From: a virus
Length of the DNA: 20,274 nucleotides
Strand: one strand, 5' to 3'
IMG/VR virus record: IMGVR_UViG_3300009175_001437
Coordinates: 1-20,274 of that record
Part shown: piece by piece, positions 5,552 through 15,017 of the stretch
Layout of the letters: each line of letters starts with the position of its first letter
Numbering within the stretch: the stretch's first letter is position 1
Translations under genes and position numbers: made by a program
Notes under the pieces: generated by a model
The model's input: the letters and a program-made list of their open reading frames with translations, nothing else
The model's database searches: none
What the model was told of the DNA's origin: nothing

Positions 5552-7991
5552 TTGATCGTGCTATTTCGAGTTCCTTAATCCGTGCTTTCAAATCCATTAT
5601 CTCCATTTTCATTGCTACAACTTTTTCGTCTTCCTGCTGAATGGCTTTGGTCAGCAATCCCAGATGATTACCGAAGTTGTGCGATTTCTGATCGATGCCT
5701 GAAAGCCAGGGATGGGTATCCTCAGCAATAAACCCGATGCCAAATGACCCATTGGATTTTAGATTATACCGCTTAATATCAACATTACAAAGAAACCCCA
5801 ACGCATCGATATTAAAGTCTGTGATATTATTCTTTAATGCTCTTGATGAACCGCGGTAAACTTCTGATCCTGTTATTGTGGATGATGCATTGATTGTTCC
5901 TGTAACAGTCAGAGCTGCGGTGGCAAAGGCGTTTGATGAACTTCCGTTAATGGGTGCATACGAATGTGTGTGGGTCGTGATAAGTCCTGTGAGAACATAT
6001 TCAACAACTGCTTTTGTCATGGATACGTAAGGACTTTCATTGTACAGAGAAACTGGAAGACATCCGGCGGCAGGAGTCGTACCATTAATCTGTATTCCTC
6101 CTCTTACTGCGGATCCTGCCAAGGGTAATGTATAAACTCCACCCATAGCTACCCAAGACCTAACTCCGGCTGACGTTGATGATAACACGTAACCGCTGGT
6201 TCCGGGATTTCCAAGCGTTGGTTCGTAGCTGTGTGTATGCGAGCTGATCGTTCCGGTCAGCACCGCTTCGACCTGCGCTTTTGTGATCGAAGTGAGATAT
6301 CCCGCACTTGTCCATGGTGTACCAATTCCCCAGTTGGAACCTGTCCAGTATAGGCTTCTGCCCGAATAACTTCCATCCAGAGAAACGGGTATATATACAT
6401 CGGAATGACTCTGTATCGTATGTGAGAAAGTTCCAAGGGTTAAATCACCTCTCAGATATTGCTGATTTGTTCCTGTTGTTATAGCAGCTTGAATCCCTGA
6501 ATCAACAAGTGTTTTATTTGACCAATATCCGCTCCAGTAAAGTAGTATCTGACCATTACTTAGTCCTGAGAGAAAGGTATCTGAGTGCGTTCCTATGGAA
6601 TGTGACGGCAAGGATGTCAGATAACCCATCCCTGTCCAGGGTGTCCCGGTCACATAGGTATTGGTATCGTAACTAATCACCCCTGCTGTTGACTTTACCA
6701 GTCCTGTGCCTGATAGGGTTGCCTGGTATCCGGAATGGGTATGACTGGTCAGCGAATACAGTCCTGCATGGTTTCCCCACCCAAAAGCTGTATTCCAGTT
6801 GGAGGAGTTATCTGAAAGTATTGTGTAAACTCCCGAAGAAGCCCCACGCAGCATGATTCCCTGGCTTGTAAAGTCTCCATCGACCAAAACATCAGCATGC
6901 GATGTTTGTGAGGTCAGGTAACCCATCGAAGTCCAGGGTGTTCCGGTTACATATCCCATGCCTGTCCATGGAGTTCCTGATACGTAAGTTGTGGTATCTA
7001 ATGTCCAGGTATCGGCTGCCGTTTTCTTCAGCAAACCGGAGGTTCCGGCCAGCGCTGCGATAGCCGTTAGATCTGCATCCAATGGCTGATAAACTCCCAA
7101 GTGGTTATGACTCGTTAAGGAATAACCTGAAAGATCGTGGGAATGAGTACTGATCACACCAGTCAGAACGGCTTCCACCATTGGTTTTGTGATTCCAGTC
7201 AGATACCCCATACCAGTCCATGGTGTCCCGGTCACATAGGTATTTGTATCGTAACTTATCACCCCTGCTGTTGATTTTACCAGTCCGGTGCCGGATAGTG
7301 TTGACTGGTATCCTGAATGGGTATGACTAGTCAGCGAATATAGTCCGGCATGGTTTCCCCAGCCAAAAGCTGTATTCCAGTTAGCTGAGTTATCTGAAAG
7401 TATTGAGTAAACACCGGAAGTGGCCCCACGGAGCATGATTCCCTGGCTTGTAAAGTCTCCATCAACCAATACATCTGCATGTGATGTTTGGGAGGTCAGA
7501 TAACCCATACTCGTCCATGGTGTACCGGTTACATATCCCATGCCCGTCCATGGTGTTCCTGATACATATGTTGTGGTGTCTAATGCCCAGGTATCGGCTG
7601 CAGTTTTCTTCAGCAAACCGGAGGTTCCGGCCAGCGCTGCGATAGCCGTGAGATCAGCATCCAATGGCTGATATACTCCCGAGTGGTTATGCACAGCTGT
7701 AGCATAATAACTACCATGTTGTCCGTCCAAAAGATCAGCATTAAGATTGGTTACTACGTTCGTGTTACTCATAACACCTCCCGATAACAATAGATAAGGA
7801 TGCGAATGGTTATAGGCAGCCACATTAACACCGATATCAACCGCTGTTAATAGTCTTGTATCTGCTGTAGCACCTATTTTCTGATACAAACCATCCATCT
7901 TAGCGGAGAAACCAACGAATCCGGACCCCGGATCATTAAGGTTTATTACCGCTAAGATGTCAAGTTGTGCAAGCTGTTTTCTTGAAGCCAT
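5541..7991 (-). CDS. Tail fibre with internal duplication and S74 chaperone domain
   Basis: An 816-residue trimeric-fibre-like protein. The N-terminus (about 1-60) probably attaches to the tail. The shaft has short repeats of the type GTPWT[GS]MGY[LV]T and eight HxH motifs (His pairs at 62/64, 101/103, 223/225, 283/285, 295/297, 417/419, 585/587, 674/676), as in metal-binding phage fibres. Residues 105-265 and 299-459 are a near-identical duplication. The C-terminus (about 714-810), with 'SSRALKNNI' at 715-723, 'GFIAEDTHPWL' and a final coiled coil, is an S74 intramolecular chaperone, which in the family directs trimerisation and then cuts itself off at a Ser in that first motif. It follows the 360-residue fibre gene by 10 nt and is coupled to the FISUMP gene. 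It is likely a host-recognition fibre. Confidence 0.92.
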   Translation of the reverse strand: MASRKQLAQLDILAVINLNDPGSGFVGFSAKMDGLYQKIGATADTRLLTAVDIGVNVAAYNHSHPYLLLSGGVMSNTNVVTNLNADLLDGQHGSYYATAVHNHSGVYQPLDADLTAIAALAGTSGLLKKTAADTWALDTTTYVSGTPWTGMGYVTGTPWTSMGYLTSQTSHADVLVDGDFTSQGIMLRGATSGVYSILSDNSANWNTAFGWGNHAGLYSLTSHTHSGYQSTLSGTGLVKSTAGVISYDTNTYVTGTPWTGMGYLTGITKPMVEAVLTGVISTHSHDLSGYSLTSHNHLGVYQPLDADLTAIAALAGTSGLLKKTAADTWTLDTTTYVSGTPWTGMGYVTGTPWTSMGYLTSQTSHADVLVDGDFTSQGIMLRGASSGVYTILSDNSSNWNTAFGWGNHAGLYSLTSHTHSGYQATLSGTGLVKSTAGVISYDTNTYVTGTPWTGMGYLTSLPSHSIGTHSDTFLSGLSNGQILLYWSGYWSNKTLVDSGIQAAITTGTNQQYLRGDLTLGTFSHTIQSHSDVYIPVSLDGSYSGRSLYWTGSNWGIGTPWTSAGYLTSITKAQVEAVLTGTISSHTHSYEPTLGNPGTSGYVLSSTSAGVRSWVAMGGVYTLPLAGSAVRGGIQINGTTPAAGCLPVSLYNESPYVSMTKAVVEYVLTGLITTHTHSYAPINGSSSNAFATAALTVTGTINASSTITGSEVYRGSSRALKNNITDFNIDALGFLCNVDIKRYNLKSNGSFGIGFIAEDTHPWLSGIDQKSHNFGNHLGLLTKAIQQEDEKVVAMKMEIMDLKARIKELEIARSNGR
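6615..7097 (-). repeat. Long direct repeat, copy 2, in tail fibre gene
   Basis: Encodes residues 299-459 of the fibre and matches copy 1. Differences in the encoded protein are A/T, T/S, S/T, A/S and S/A at equivalent positions. This points to a recent duplication or ongoing gene conversion lengthening the shaft. Confidence 0.9.
7197..7679 (-). repeat. Long direct repeat, copy 1, in tail fibre gene
   Basis: Encodes residues 105-265 of the 816-residue fibre. Repeated 582 nt later at 6615-7097 with very high nucleotide identity, including silent positions, with only about five amino-acid differences in 161. Confidence 0.9.
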
Positions 7992-8001
7992 AATCTTTAT
8001 T

Positions 8002-9084
8002 TTAGCCCATGATTACTACCGTGTATTGACCGGCCGTAGGGGCCACATTGAAGTTGAAAGTGGTGACGTTAACACTGGTGTCTATAATCTCACATTCCAC
8101 GGCATCAAATGGAGCTGCAGTTCTTGATATGACCGCAATTGTGGCCATTGTATTAAGTCCATGCGTAACCGGATAAGTCAAAGCTGCACCGTCACCAATT
8201 GTCTGAGTGAATTTACGAACCAGGGATAAGGTTCCGGTCGTACCTAATGCCTGTTTTAATTTCAACGGGGTAACCGCTCTTAAATCATCAGTTCCTGCAG
8301 CAACTTCAGCCGTTGTCGCAATTTCAATGATTCCCTGAGCGGTTTCTGAAGCTGAAATAATGTCTGGTATGTTTTTATTGACAGTTGTCCAGTGCGCTGC
8401 CAGAGTTGGATTATCCTGTTTGGCAATAACCATATCACCAATCTGAACATCTTCAGCAAAGAATGTTCCGGCAGTGGTAACCACATAAGTCCAACCTGTT
8501 TTAATCCCTCCAATAGGAGTTGCATCCAAAAGTGGAGCGTTGGCTGCTGCATCATAACCACCTTTGTAGATTAAACTTCCGGAAATCGTTGTATTGATGG
8601 CATTAATCAATTGCAAGACCTTATCCGCAGAGAATAATTCAGTAGTTGCCCCCAGAATAGCAGCATCGTTAATTACCCGATGTTTGGTGGCATCGGCAAT
8701 GTGGGTATCAATCTGGGCATGTGTATTTGTCCCAACTCCGGAAAGATCAGTATGCGCGAGCTGTTGAAAGTTTGCCGCCGCGGCTCCTGAAGCCCGAAGG
8801 ACCTGACCGGCTGCCGCTCCGGAGATGGTGTGTTCCGCCCCCAAAGCCAGATTGGTTGCGATTACGTGCGAAGTTGGAGTTCGGGCGTTAGTCATTCTTG
8901 TGTCGGAACTGATTACAAGTGCTTGCCAGGTTGTTCCGTCATAGAAATAAACCAACTTGTCGGTAGTGTTCCAGTAAACTCTACCAGGTGACGGGGTTGG
9001 AGCTGTTGCTAAATTTTCAAGCCTTGCCTGAAGGAGCTGATTTAGAGCCAGGTCTAAATCAATTAAAAACGTCTTTTTTGCCAT
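8002..9084 (-). CDS. Tail fibre/appendage protein (360 aa)
   Basis: A low-complexity, Ala/Thr-rich fibre-like protein. Residues 31-55 ('PSPGRVYWNTTDKLVYFYDG') resemble the short repeats of phage appendage proteins that describe a bound stalk. Residues 246-280 ('SETAQGIIEIATTAEVAAGT' followed by a 'VTPLKLKQAL' end) match the common phage tail-fibre repeat. The C-terminal 75 residues ('YPVTHGLNTMATIAVI' and on) form a predicted beta domain, possibly the binding or trimerising end. It is separated by 6 nt from the 242-residue gene upstream and by 10 nt from the 816-residue fibre downstream, so all are one unit. It may be a connector or fibre subunit between tail tip and the long fibre. Confidence 0.85.
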   Translation of the reverse strand: MAKKTFLIDLDLALNQLLQARLENLATAPTPSPGRVYWNTTDKLVYFYDGTTWQALVISSDTRMTNARTPTSHVIATNLALGAEHTISGAAAGQVLRASGAAAANFQQLAHTDLSGVGTNTHAQIDTHIADATKHRVINDAAILGATTELFSADKVLQLINAINTTISGSLIYKGGYDAAANAPLLDATPIGGIKTGWTYVVTTAGTFFAEDVQIGDMVIAKQDNPTLAAHWTTVNKNIPDIISASETAQGIIEIATTAEVAAGTDDLRAVTPLKLKQALGTTGTLSLVRKFTQTIGDGAALTYPVTHGLNTMATIAVISRTAAPFDAVECEIIDTSVNVTTFNFNVAPTAGQYTVVIMG

Positions 9085-9090
9085 TTGATT

Positions 9091-9819
9091 TTAGTTTAAA
9101 TCGGCAAAACCCGCCAGGGCAGCCGAAAAGGTTAATACAATCATATTCTCATCTATTTGTTTTACATCTCCTTCGTACTCATTGCCGGAAACGTCTGTAA
9201 TTGTTACTGATGGGTATTTGGCCAGATTATGGGTGATTTCCCATACTCTGGAAGGATTTACCTGTTCATGGTGATAGTGTTTATCCCCAACCTTATTCCA
9301 TTTATTGTTTTCCCTAAGTTCGAGACCTTTCTCGGGTGTAAACTGGATCGTTCCATCCTTGGGTTCTATAAGCTCACCCTGCGCTGTTCTGTGATCGTAC
9401 TTTTTAATCTGGATGCCATTAAAGAGTTCAAGCAATCCTGACTTAAAAAGAATAAGTGCATCTTCACGGTTGGAATCATTGATTCCTTTTCCAACTGTTA
9501 TTAGCCTATCGATTGCTTTCCACTGATCAGGGTTTGCCAAAGGATCTTCGGTAGCATAACTTCCCAATACCAATTCCCTAAAGGCCCTTGTAATAGCTCC
9601 AATGCCAATGGCTGTTGACTCATTCCCATTAATGGAATGATCCTGACCCAACGCCTGACCATATTCTACATCCTGACCTAAAATATTAAGGAGCCATTTC
9701 TCAGGATCACGATCATACTTTTCATTGTAAAGACCGGGATACTCTCTCCAAAGCGAGTCGATCAGCTCCTTCATATTGGGATCTTTCCAAATATCTTTTA
9801 GTTGCACTCTGCCTTTCAT
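9091..9819 (-). CDS. Tail appendage protein with YadA-head-like repeats (242 aa)
   Basis: An N-terminal helical part (about 1-60) is followed by a region with 'AIGIGAITRAFRELVLGSYA' (70-89) and 'RLITVGKGIND' (105-115), a pattern seen in YadA-head-like or phage appendage stalks. 'DGTIQFTPEKGLELRENNKW' (155-174) is another stalk-type segment, and the C-terminal 'VWEITHNLAKYPSVTITDVS' (192-211) through the final 'FADLN' matches a beta domain common at the end of phage fibre/appendage proteins. Its ATG overlaps the stop of the preceding gene (ATGA, 9816-9819). It is probably a trimeric base or collar for the fibres downstream. The role is inferred. Confidence 0.8.
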   Translation of the reverse strand: MKGRVQLKDIWKDPNMKELIDSLWREYPGLYNEKYDRDPEKWLLNILGQDVEYGQALGQDHSINGNESTAIGIGAITRAFRELVLGSYATEDPLANPDQWKAIDRLITVGKGINDSNREDALILFKSGLLELFNGIQIKKYDHRTAQGELIEPKDGTIQFTPEKGLELRENNKWNKVGDKHYHHEQVNPSRVWEITHNLAKYPSVTITDVSGNEYEGDVKQIDENMIVLTFSAALAGFADLN

Positions 9820-10979
9820 CGGTGAGCCTCCAGAATTTTGATGTCCAGGTTCTGAATATCTTCCCCGCTATCAAAAAGTTTGTTATCACCAGGTTCAATG
9901 TTTACCGGAATAAGTTTTTCCGGATTCTGAGGATCCACCATCCAACACTGTTTTGAACTGAGAAAATCCCGCAAAGCGAGTATTTCAATTTGTGATTTTG
10001 GACCCGTGTTCAGTTCCCAGGTTCGTTGTGAGCTGGACGAAATAGTTTTTTGACTGGCAACTTTGGATCCGGCCAGCACAGGAACTGCCCGGTATGCAAT
10101 TTCGGATTCGGTTTTAAGGCCTTCGGAGTATGGACCGGTAAGCCATATACAATCAATACCAGAGAGAGGATTAACGTAAATGAAGGTAAAGGCTTTTTCG
10201 TAATAGGCATTATCAACGATATAGGTACGCCGCTCTGAAATTTCGTTTTCCGAGTCATAAAGCCAAAAGGTATAGCTGAGTATTATTTCTCCAGGCTTAA
10301 GATCAAAACCTACAAAAGCAGGATTAAACGAGAACTCAAGTAATCCACTTACAGGGTCCAGTACGCAGGTGCCTGAAGGCTTGTAAAGACGAGCAATTTT
10401 CAGGTCTGTTTTTACTGAAAGTATCCAGTTCGCATTATGGATGTTGGTCCATCGGGAGAGATACCAGAGCTTAACGATCTGTGTTGGAGAAACAACCTGG
10501 TTATTTGGAAGGTGAGTCAGGAATTTACCACCTTCAATGTATTCACTGGCAAAGCTTTTGCCCGAGTCATTCAGAATACCCAGTTCATAAGGCCGCAGTT
10601 TGCCTTTGATGACCGTGAGTGAATTATTTGTGGACAGGTTGTTCCATGACACCTGACGATTGCCAGCCGTATCTGTCCATACCTCACCGATATCGAGAGT
10701 AACCGAAAAAGCTAATTTCGGATGAGCAGTAACAACGCCAACAGCAGGGAAATCGAAGTCGTAGTTCACCGGTTGATCGATGAATCCGGAGATATCGAAA
10801 ACGGATATTAAGTTCTTTGGTGCAATTTCTTCCACAAAGGGAGATCCCATCAAGGCATCACAAGTAACCTTAACCGTTAGTTTGTGATTTGGCTTTACTC
10901 CACTTGCAGTAACAGTTATTTGAATGGGATTGCCTGATAAATGCACCAGCCCCCCTGTTATTTCATGCGTAACTAACAT
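9816..10979 (-). CDS. Distal tail/tail-tip protein (387 aa)
   Basis: A 387-residue soluble beta-rich protein without signal peptide or membrane segments. It lies directly after the tape measure gene, where siphophage distal tail or tail-hub proteins are found. Its C-terminal part ('VASQKTISSSSQRTWELNTG', then 'LRDFLSSKQCWMVDPQNPEK') resembles structural proteins I have seen in Bacteroidetes prophages, but no named family can be given. It is the first gene of the P3 unit, with a leader of about 57 nt, and is coupled to the 242-residue appendage gene by an ATGA overlap. The tail-tip assignment rests on position and size. Confidence 0.7.
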   Translation of the reverse strand: MLVTHEITGGLVHLSGNPIQITVTASGVKPNHKLTVKVTCDALMGSPFVEEIAPKNLISVFDISGFIDQPVNYDFDFPAVGVVTAHPKLAFSVTLDIGEVWTDTAGNRQVSWNNLSTNNSLTVIKGKLRPYELGILNDSGKSFASEYIEGGKFLTHLPNNQVVSPTQIVKLWYLSRWTNIHNANWILSVKTDLKIARLYKPSGTCVLDPVSGLLEFSFNPAFVGFDLKPGEIILSYTFWLYDSENEISERRTYIVDNAYYEKAFTFIYVNPLSGIDCIWLTGPYSEGLKTESEIAYRAVPVLAGSKVASQKTISSSSQRTWELNTGPKSQIEILALRDFLSSKQCWMVDPQNPEKLIPVNIEPGDNKLFDSGEDIQNLDIKILEAHR

Positions 10980-11042
10980 TGAAAAGGTGTTTTAAGCGTA
11001 AAAACAGAAATGAGAAATCAATAAATCCATTAATATCTAAAT

Positions 11043-11079
11043 CAAATGTATGAGGATAGGGAAAGGCAGGAAAGGACAA
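11043..11079 (-). promoter_or_regulatory. Late promoter P3 (tail tip and fibre unit)
   Basis: On the minus strand: TTGTCCTTTC, 19 nt, TACATTTG. The -7 element is a perfect match to TAnnTTTG. The flank upstream (CCTGTCGAAC) resembles that of P1 (CCAGTCGAAA). The predicted start is near 11036, ahead of ATG 10979. It sits about 20 nt after the tape measure stop codon. Confidence 0.85.
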
Positions 11080-11101
11080 GTTCGACAGGCTCTATTACCA
11101 C

Positions 11102-14100
11102 CTATCTTTTCAATCCGCTGTTGGTAGTTTTCTGGTATTGTTCCCGTTTGCGCTCATAAGCTTCGATAGAAATAGATGGGTTCCAATTTTTCAGATCAGA
11201 CACAGCCAAAGCCAAGGCTGATAAAATCTCATTTTGGTTTTGGTCGGTTGGATTCACACCGGATAGTTTACTAAGCAAACTGTTTAGTGCTGAACTGGAA
11301 ATAGAATTTGCATCAGTGGTGTAACCACCCGAAGAAAAACCTTTGGATTTACTGGCCTGATATGCTCCCGGAGTAATGGTATATCTGGTTTGCCTCATGT
11401 TCTCCAACCCAGCCACCATCATGGCTATCTGCGGATTGCGAAGCATATCGGCAGGGATAACATATTCCCCTTTGTGAACTATGCCGGCAGGTTCATTCTT
11501 TCCTCCCGCGCCTGTATATCCACCAGCGGCATAACCTTTGGGTTGTGAGAAATTGGCAATTGACTGAGCCACGATCGAAGCGATACTGCCAATGGCAGAA
11601 GCGGTATTAATGGCTACCCAAGGCATCCCCAGTGTTAATGGAAATGTGGCTACTGCTTTGGCGTTGGCAATGGCGGTATTAAAGATGACCTGGCCTATTG
11701 CAGCTGCTTGCTGAAAAAGGAACATTGCTTTTCCCATAGCGGTTTCTTTTCCAGCCAGTTCAGCCAAACCACCAAACAATGAATTTGCAGCAGAGAAAAC
11801 AGCATCACCAATTTCCTGTTTCTTGGCCAGTTCATCAAGTTTGATTTGAACAAGTTTATCCGAAAGACTGCGCTCAGCCACAGCAATTTTAGCGGCATTA
11901 TCATTGGCATCAATCAAATCCTGCTGATATTCTGCCTGGGCCATATCACGCTTTGCTGCAAACTCTTCCTCGTCCGTTTTCGCTTTCGCCTGACGAATAA
12001 GTGCTGCATCCATGATCCGTTGCTCATTTTCTGCCTTTTCCAGGTCAGACATTATTTTCAGGTGAGCGGTTGTCTTTTCCTGGATGGTTTTGTTGATGGT
12101 ATCATTAAGGGCTACTTCCTGATCTTTCAGATCCGTTTTATCCAACAGTTGTTTTTTTAGTCCAGCCAGTTCATCTGCCCAACGGTTTTCCTCAATGGCC
12201 TTCTGCTTTTTGATGCCCTCTGCAAGGTTTTCCACCTTGGCATCGGCCAGTTCTTTATCTGTCTTTTCCAACAGGTCTTTGACTGTTTTTTCAGCATCTA
12301 CCTGCAATTGCAAAGACTGGGAATAAGCCGCTTCATATTCTTTGCTTCCCTTCTCATAGATAGCCATTTTAGCCTGCTGAAAATTGATCTCTTCAATCAG
12401 CATGTCGGCTTTGAACTGATCTTCTGATCCTTTTGTTTCTAAATGGCTTTTCTTGATCATTGCCATTTTTGCCTCATGCTGCGCTGTGGCATTATCAATG
12501 AGCGTTTTCAGCCTTTCTTTTTCCTTCTTTTCAGCTTCTGAATCCTGTTTGTCATCCGCTTTTCCTTCTTTTTTTGTTCCAAGTTCATTGAGCCGATCAA
12601 TTTCCTTTTGGATAGATTCAATCGATTTATTACGGGCGGTTATCTCAGCTTCAGTCGATCGTGGCATTTTGTTGGCCGTTTCCAGCTCCAGCTCTTTTGC
12701 CCGGACAAGGTCAAGAATAACACCAGTACCAGCGCCTCCGTCCACTCCGGATTTGGAATCTTCTTCCTTTTGTTTCCTGGTTACCGATAGCAGTTTTTCT
12801 TTCTGCAGTATGAGGGCTTTCTGCTGCTCAGTCATATTTGAAAAAGCTGTATTGGCATTGCGTCCCTGGGCTACAGCAGCATTTCCAAAGGATAGCAGGC
12901 TGTTGCCCAGAGCTTGCCAAAAGGTTACATCGGCACCTTTCCCGGATGACAGATCAAGAAGCTCTTTTTCGATATCGATCAGTTTCTCTGATGCTGCCTG
13001 AACAAATGCTTTTCTTTCCAGTGCCTTGATATAAATATTAATGGAATCGGTAGCCTCTTTGGTATAGACATTTTCCAACTGGATATTTCCAAGGGTAACA
13101 GGCGAAAGTTTATGCATTTCTGCAATGGCTTGAAGACGCTCTGCATCTGAAAGTTTCTTGTTTCGTGCAGTAGCCAGTAAATCTTCGATGGCCAGCTTTT
13201 CCTCCACGATCCTTTTTTTAGCCTCCAGATTCAGTTCGTTCATCATTAACTGCGTTTTTTGTGCAGCTGTCATCTGCCCGGAATAAAAGTAGAGCGCGGT
13301 ACCTGCTGCAACGACTAACCCGACAAACAGGCCTATCGGGTTTGCAGCCATGGCAGCGCTGAAGGCCCGGAACTGGATCGAAGCCACGGTCAGGTTACCA
13401 GATAGCAGGGCAACACCTGCATTATAAAGTGAAATAGCAGCAAACTGGGCGGTAAAGGCAGCTGATTGAAGCCACCCTGCGACAATACCTAAGAGTGTTT
13501 CTTTATTCTTCCTCGCTTCCCACATGGTTGCCAGTTTGGCTGCAATGGTATAGGCAGTAAGCGAATAAATGAGTGATAGGATCAAAACCTTATGCCGGGA
13601 TATAAAATCAATGGAGATGGTTAATGCCTTAATGAAATAGGTCAATCCACTGGTACTTACCTGGAGCGCCGGAGCCAGTTTTTCACCCAGTTCAATACTC
13701 ATTACATTAAGCCGGTTTTTGGCCTGGGCAAGTTTTGCATTATTATTACCGGTATTAATGATTGCCTGTTCAATGGCCACATTGGTCCCTGTTACTGCCT
13801 TCTCATATTGCCTGAATTCTTTCACATTCTGAATCAAGGTATTGGCAACGTTGATGTTCTCAAGGCCAAACATTTTAAGTTGTTCCTGTGGGGTAAGAAC
13901 TTTTTTAGCCAGATTCTCCAAGGCTGTTCCCATCCCAACAATGGCCGGGTTGGTATCATCAGCCCCCAGTTGCAGATGGAGTAACATTCCACGTAGTCCT
14001 CGACCTGCAATTTCTGGTTGTGAAAATCGGGGTGCAAGGGTTTCCAGTGTTGCTGTAAGGGTTTCAATGGAGAGTCCGGCCATGGAAGCAGTGGTTCCTG

Positions 14101-14841
14101 CTTTTTCAAACCCTATGGTCAGGTATGGTATTTCTCCGGCTCCTTCCTTTGAACCAGCTCCCAGAACATTAATGATCCGGCGGGCCTGGTCTGCTGACAC
14201 ATTATACTGGTTCATCACCATAGTAAGCCCTGAAATGGCAGGTTGCAGTTCAATCTTAGCTGCGTTAGCCAGTATGATAGCTTCCTTGGTAACATCGACC
14301 AGGGCCTCTTTATTCTTAAGTAGTTCAGGCCGGGCTGAACCTACCTTGGTAAAAGCATCAACGATTTGCTGAGCCGATTGGGTAACACGTATTCCCCCTT
14401 CCAGGGTGTCTGTTGACATCTTCTTGGCCGTTTCTCCCAGCCATTCCAAATCTTTTCCTGCCAGACCGGTCAAAGCAGACAAGTTATCCAGACGCTCTTC
14501 AAAATCATTATAGGTTTGAATAATTTGTTTGACTCCCATCACCAGAGCTACCGAAGAAGCCAAAAATGCGGTAACCATCGAGAAATAGTCATTAAACATC
14601 CTGCCGATGTTACGCATCGACCATTTGCTTTCAATCTGCCCAATGTCTGCCCGGTGCTGATCGATGATGGTTTTAAGCTGTTTGATTTTGGATGCTTCGG
14701 CTACATATTCTTTGGACCCGATGGTCATTCGTGCCTGGGTGTTGATGGTTTTGTTCATTTCGGCACGGATGCTTGCAATGTCATTGGTGACTGCTGTCCG
14801 TTGATGTAAAGGTTGATTCGCCTGTTGTAGGAGGTTGCCAT
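11102..14841 (-). CDS. Tail tape measure protein, TP901 family, with N-terminal frameshift
   Basis: The main frame gives about 1250 residues: a helical start, the TP901-type tape measure core (including 'FEERLDNLSALTGLAGKDLE' and 'RFSQPEIAGRGLRGMLLHLQ'), hydrophobic segments in the middle (about 415-530), long Glu/Lys-rich coiled coils (about 720-1010) and the common C-terminal motif 'GGKNEPAGIVHKGEYVIPA'. It sets tail length and threads the tail tube. The natural N-terminus starts at ATG 14841 (MATSYNRRINLYINGQQ), but that frame continues to a stop at 14755; the main frame takes over at 14791 (VTNDIASIRAEMNK). One base is missing between 14792 and 14791. The open frame itself can be extended to a TTG at 14866, but that start yields an implausible N-terminus. 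It may be a real mutation or a sequencing error. Confidence 0.9.
14755..14841 (-). pseudogene. Out-of-frame N-terminal codons of the tape measure gene
   Basis: A 28-codon frame (ATG 14841 to TGA 14757-14755) whose first 17 residues, MATSYNRRINLYINGQQ, are a natural-looking tape measure N-terminus. After that it runs out of frame. Joining it to the main frame at 14791 restores a continuous 'INGQQ-VTNDIASIRAEM'. A -1 shift is required and no slippery heptamer is present at the junction. Confidence 0.75.
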
Positions 14842-14853
14842 GGTTGAAGATTA

Positions 14854-14889
14854 AAGCCCCACCCAAACCCTCCCCATAAGGGAGGGCTT
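14854..14889. repeat. REP-like GC-rich palindrome
   Basis: Two overlapping inverted repeats. CCCTCCC at 14868-14874 pairs with GGGAGGG at 14880-14886 (7 bp, loop CATAA), and AAGCCC at 14854-14859 pairs with GGGCTT at 14884-14889. The composition resembles a palindrome I recall as scattered in intergenic regions of Bacteroidetes genomes. It lies in the leader of the tape measure mRNA, between P2 and ATG 14841. Confidence 0.6.
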
Positions 14890-14916
14890 AAAGAATGGCT
14901 GCGATTGTTTAGGCTT

Positions 14917-14953
14917 CAAATATCAGGTTGGCTAACAGTAGTGGAAAGGACAG
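14917..14953 (-). promoter_or_regulatory. Late promoter P2 (tape measure)
   Basis: On the minus strand: CTGTCCTTTC, 19 nt, GATATTTG (first base of TAnnTTTG replaced by G). The predicted start is near 14910, about 70 nt before ATG 14841, with the REP-like palindrome inside the leader. Confidence 0.78.
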
Positions 14954-15017
14954 GAAAAAGTGGATTTTCTTTACATGTTCATATAACTTGTAAGAAGAAG
15001 GGCAAAATGTTTACAGA

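Noticed and set aside
12453-13001. Plus-strand open frame of 182 codons opposite the tape measure gene, and others such as 2053-2547 and 13842-14372
   Set aside because: They lie wholly antisense to well-supported minus-strand genes, have skewed Ser/Phe/Leu-rich composition typical of the reverse of coiled-coil or beta-rich coding DNA, and show no family resemblance.
14785-14800. Programmed -1 frameshift in the tape measure gene
   Set aside because: No X XXY YYZ heptamer is present at CAGCAGTCACC, and programmed shifts in tail genes usually occur in the assembly chaperone genes, not at the tape measure start. An indel or sequence error is simpler.
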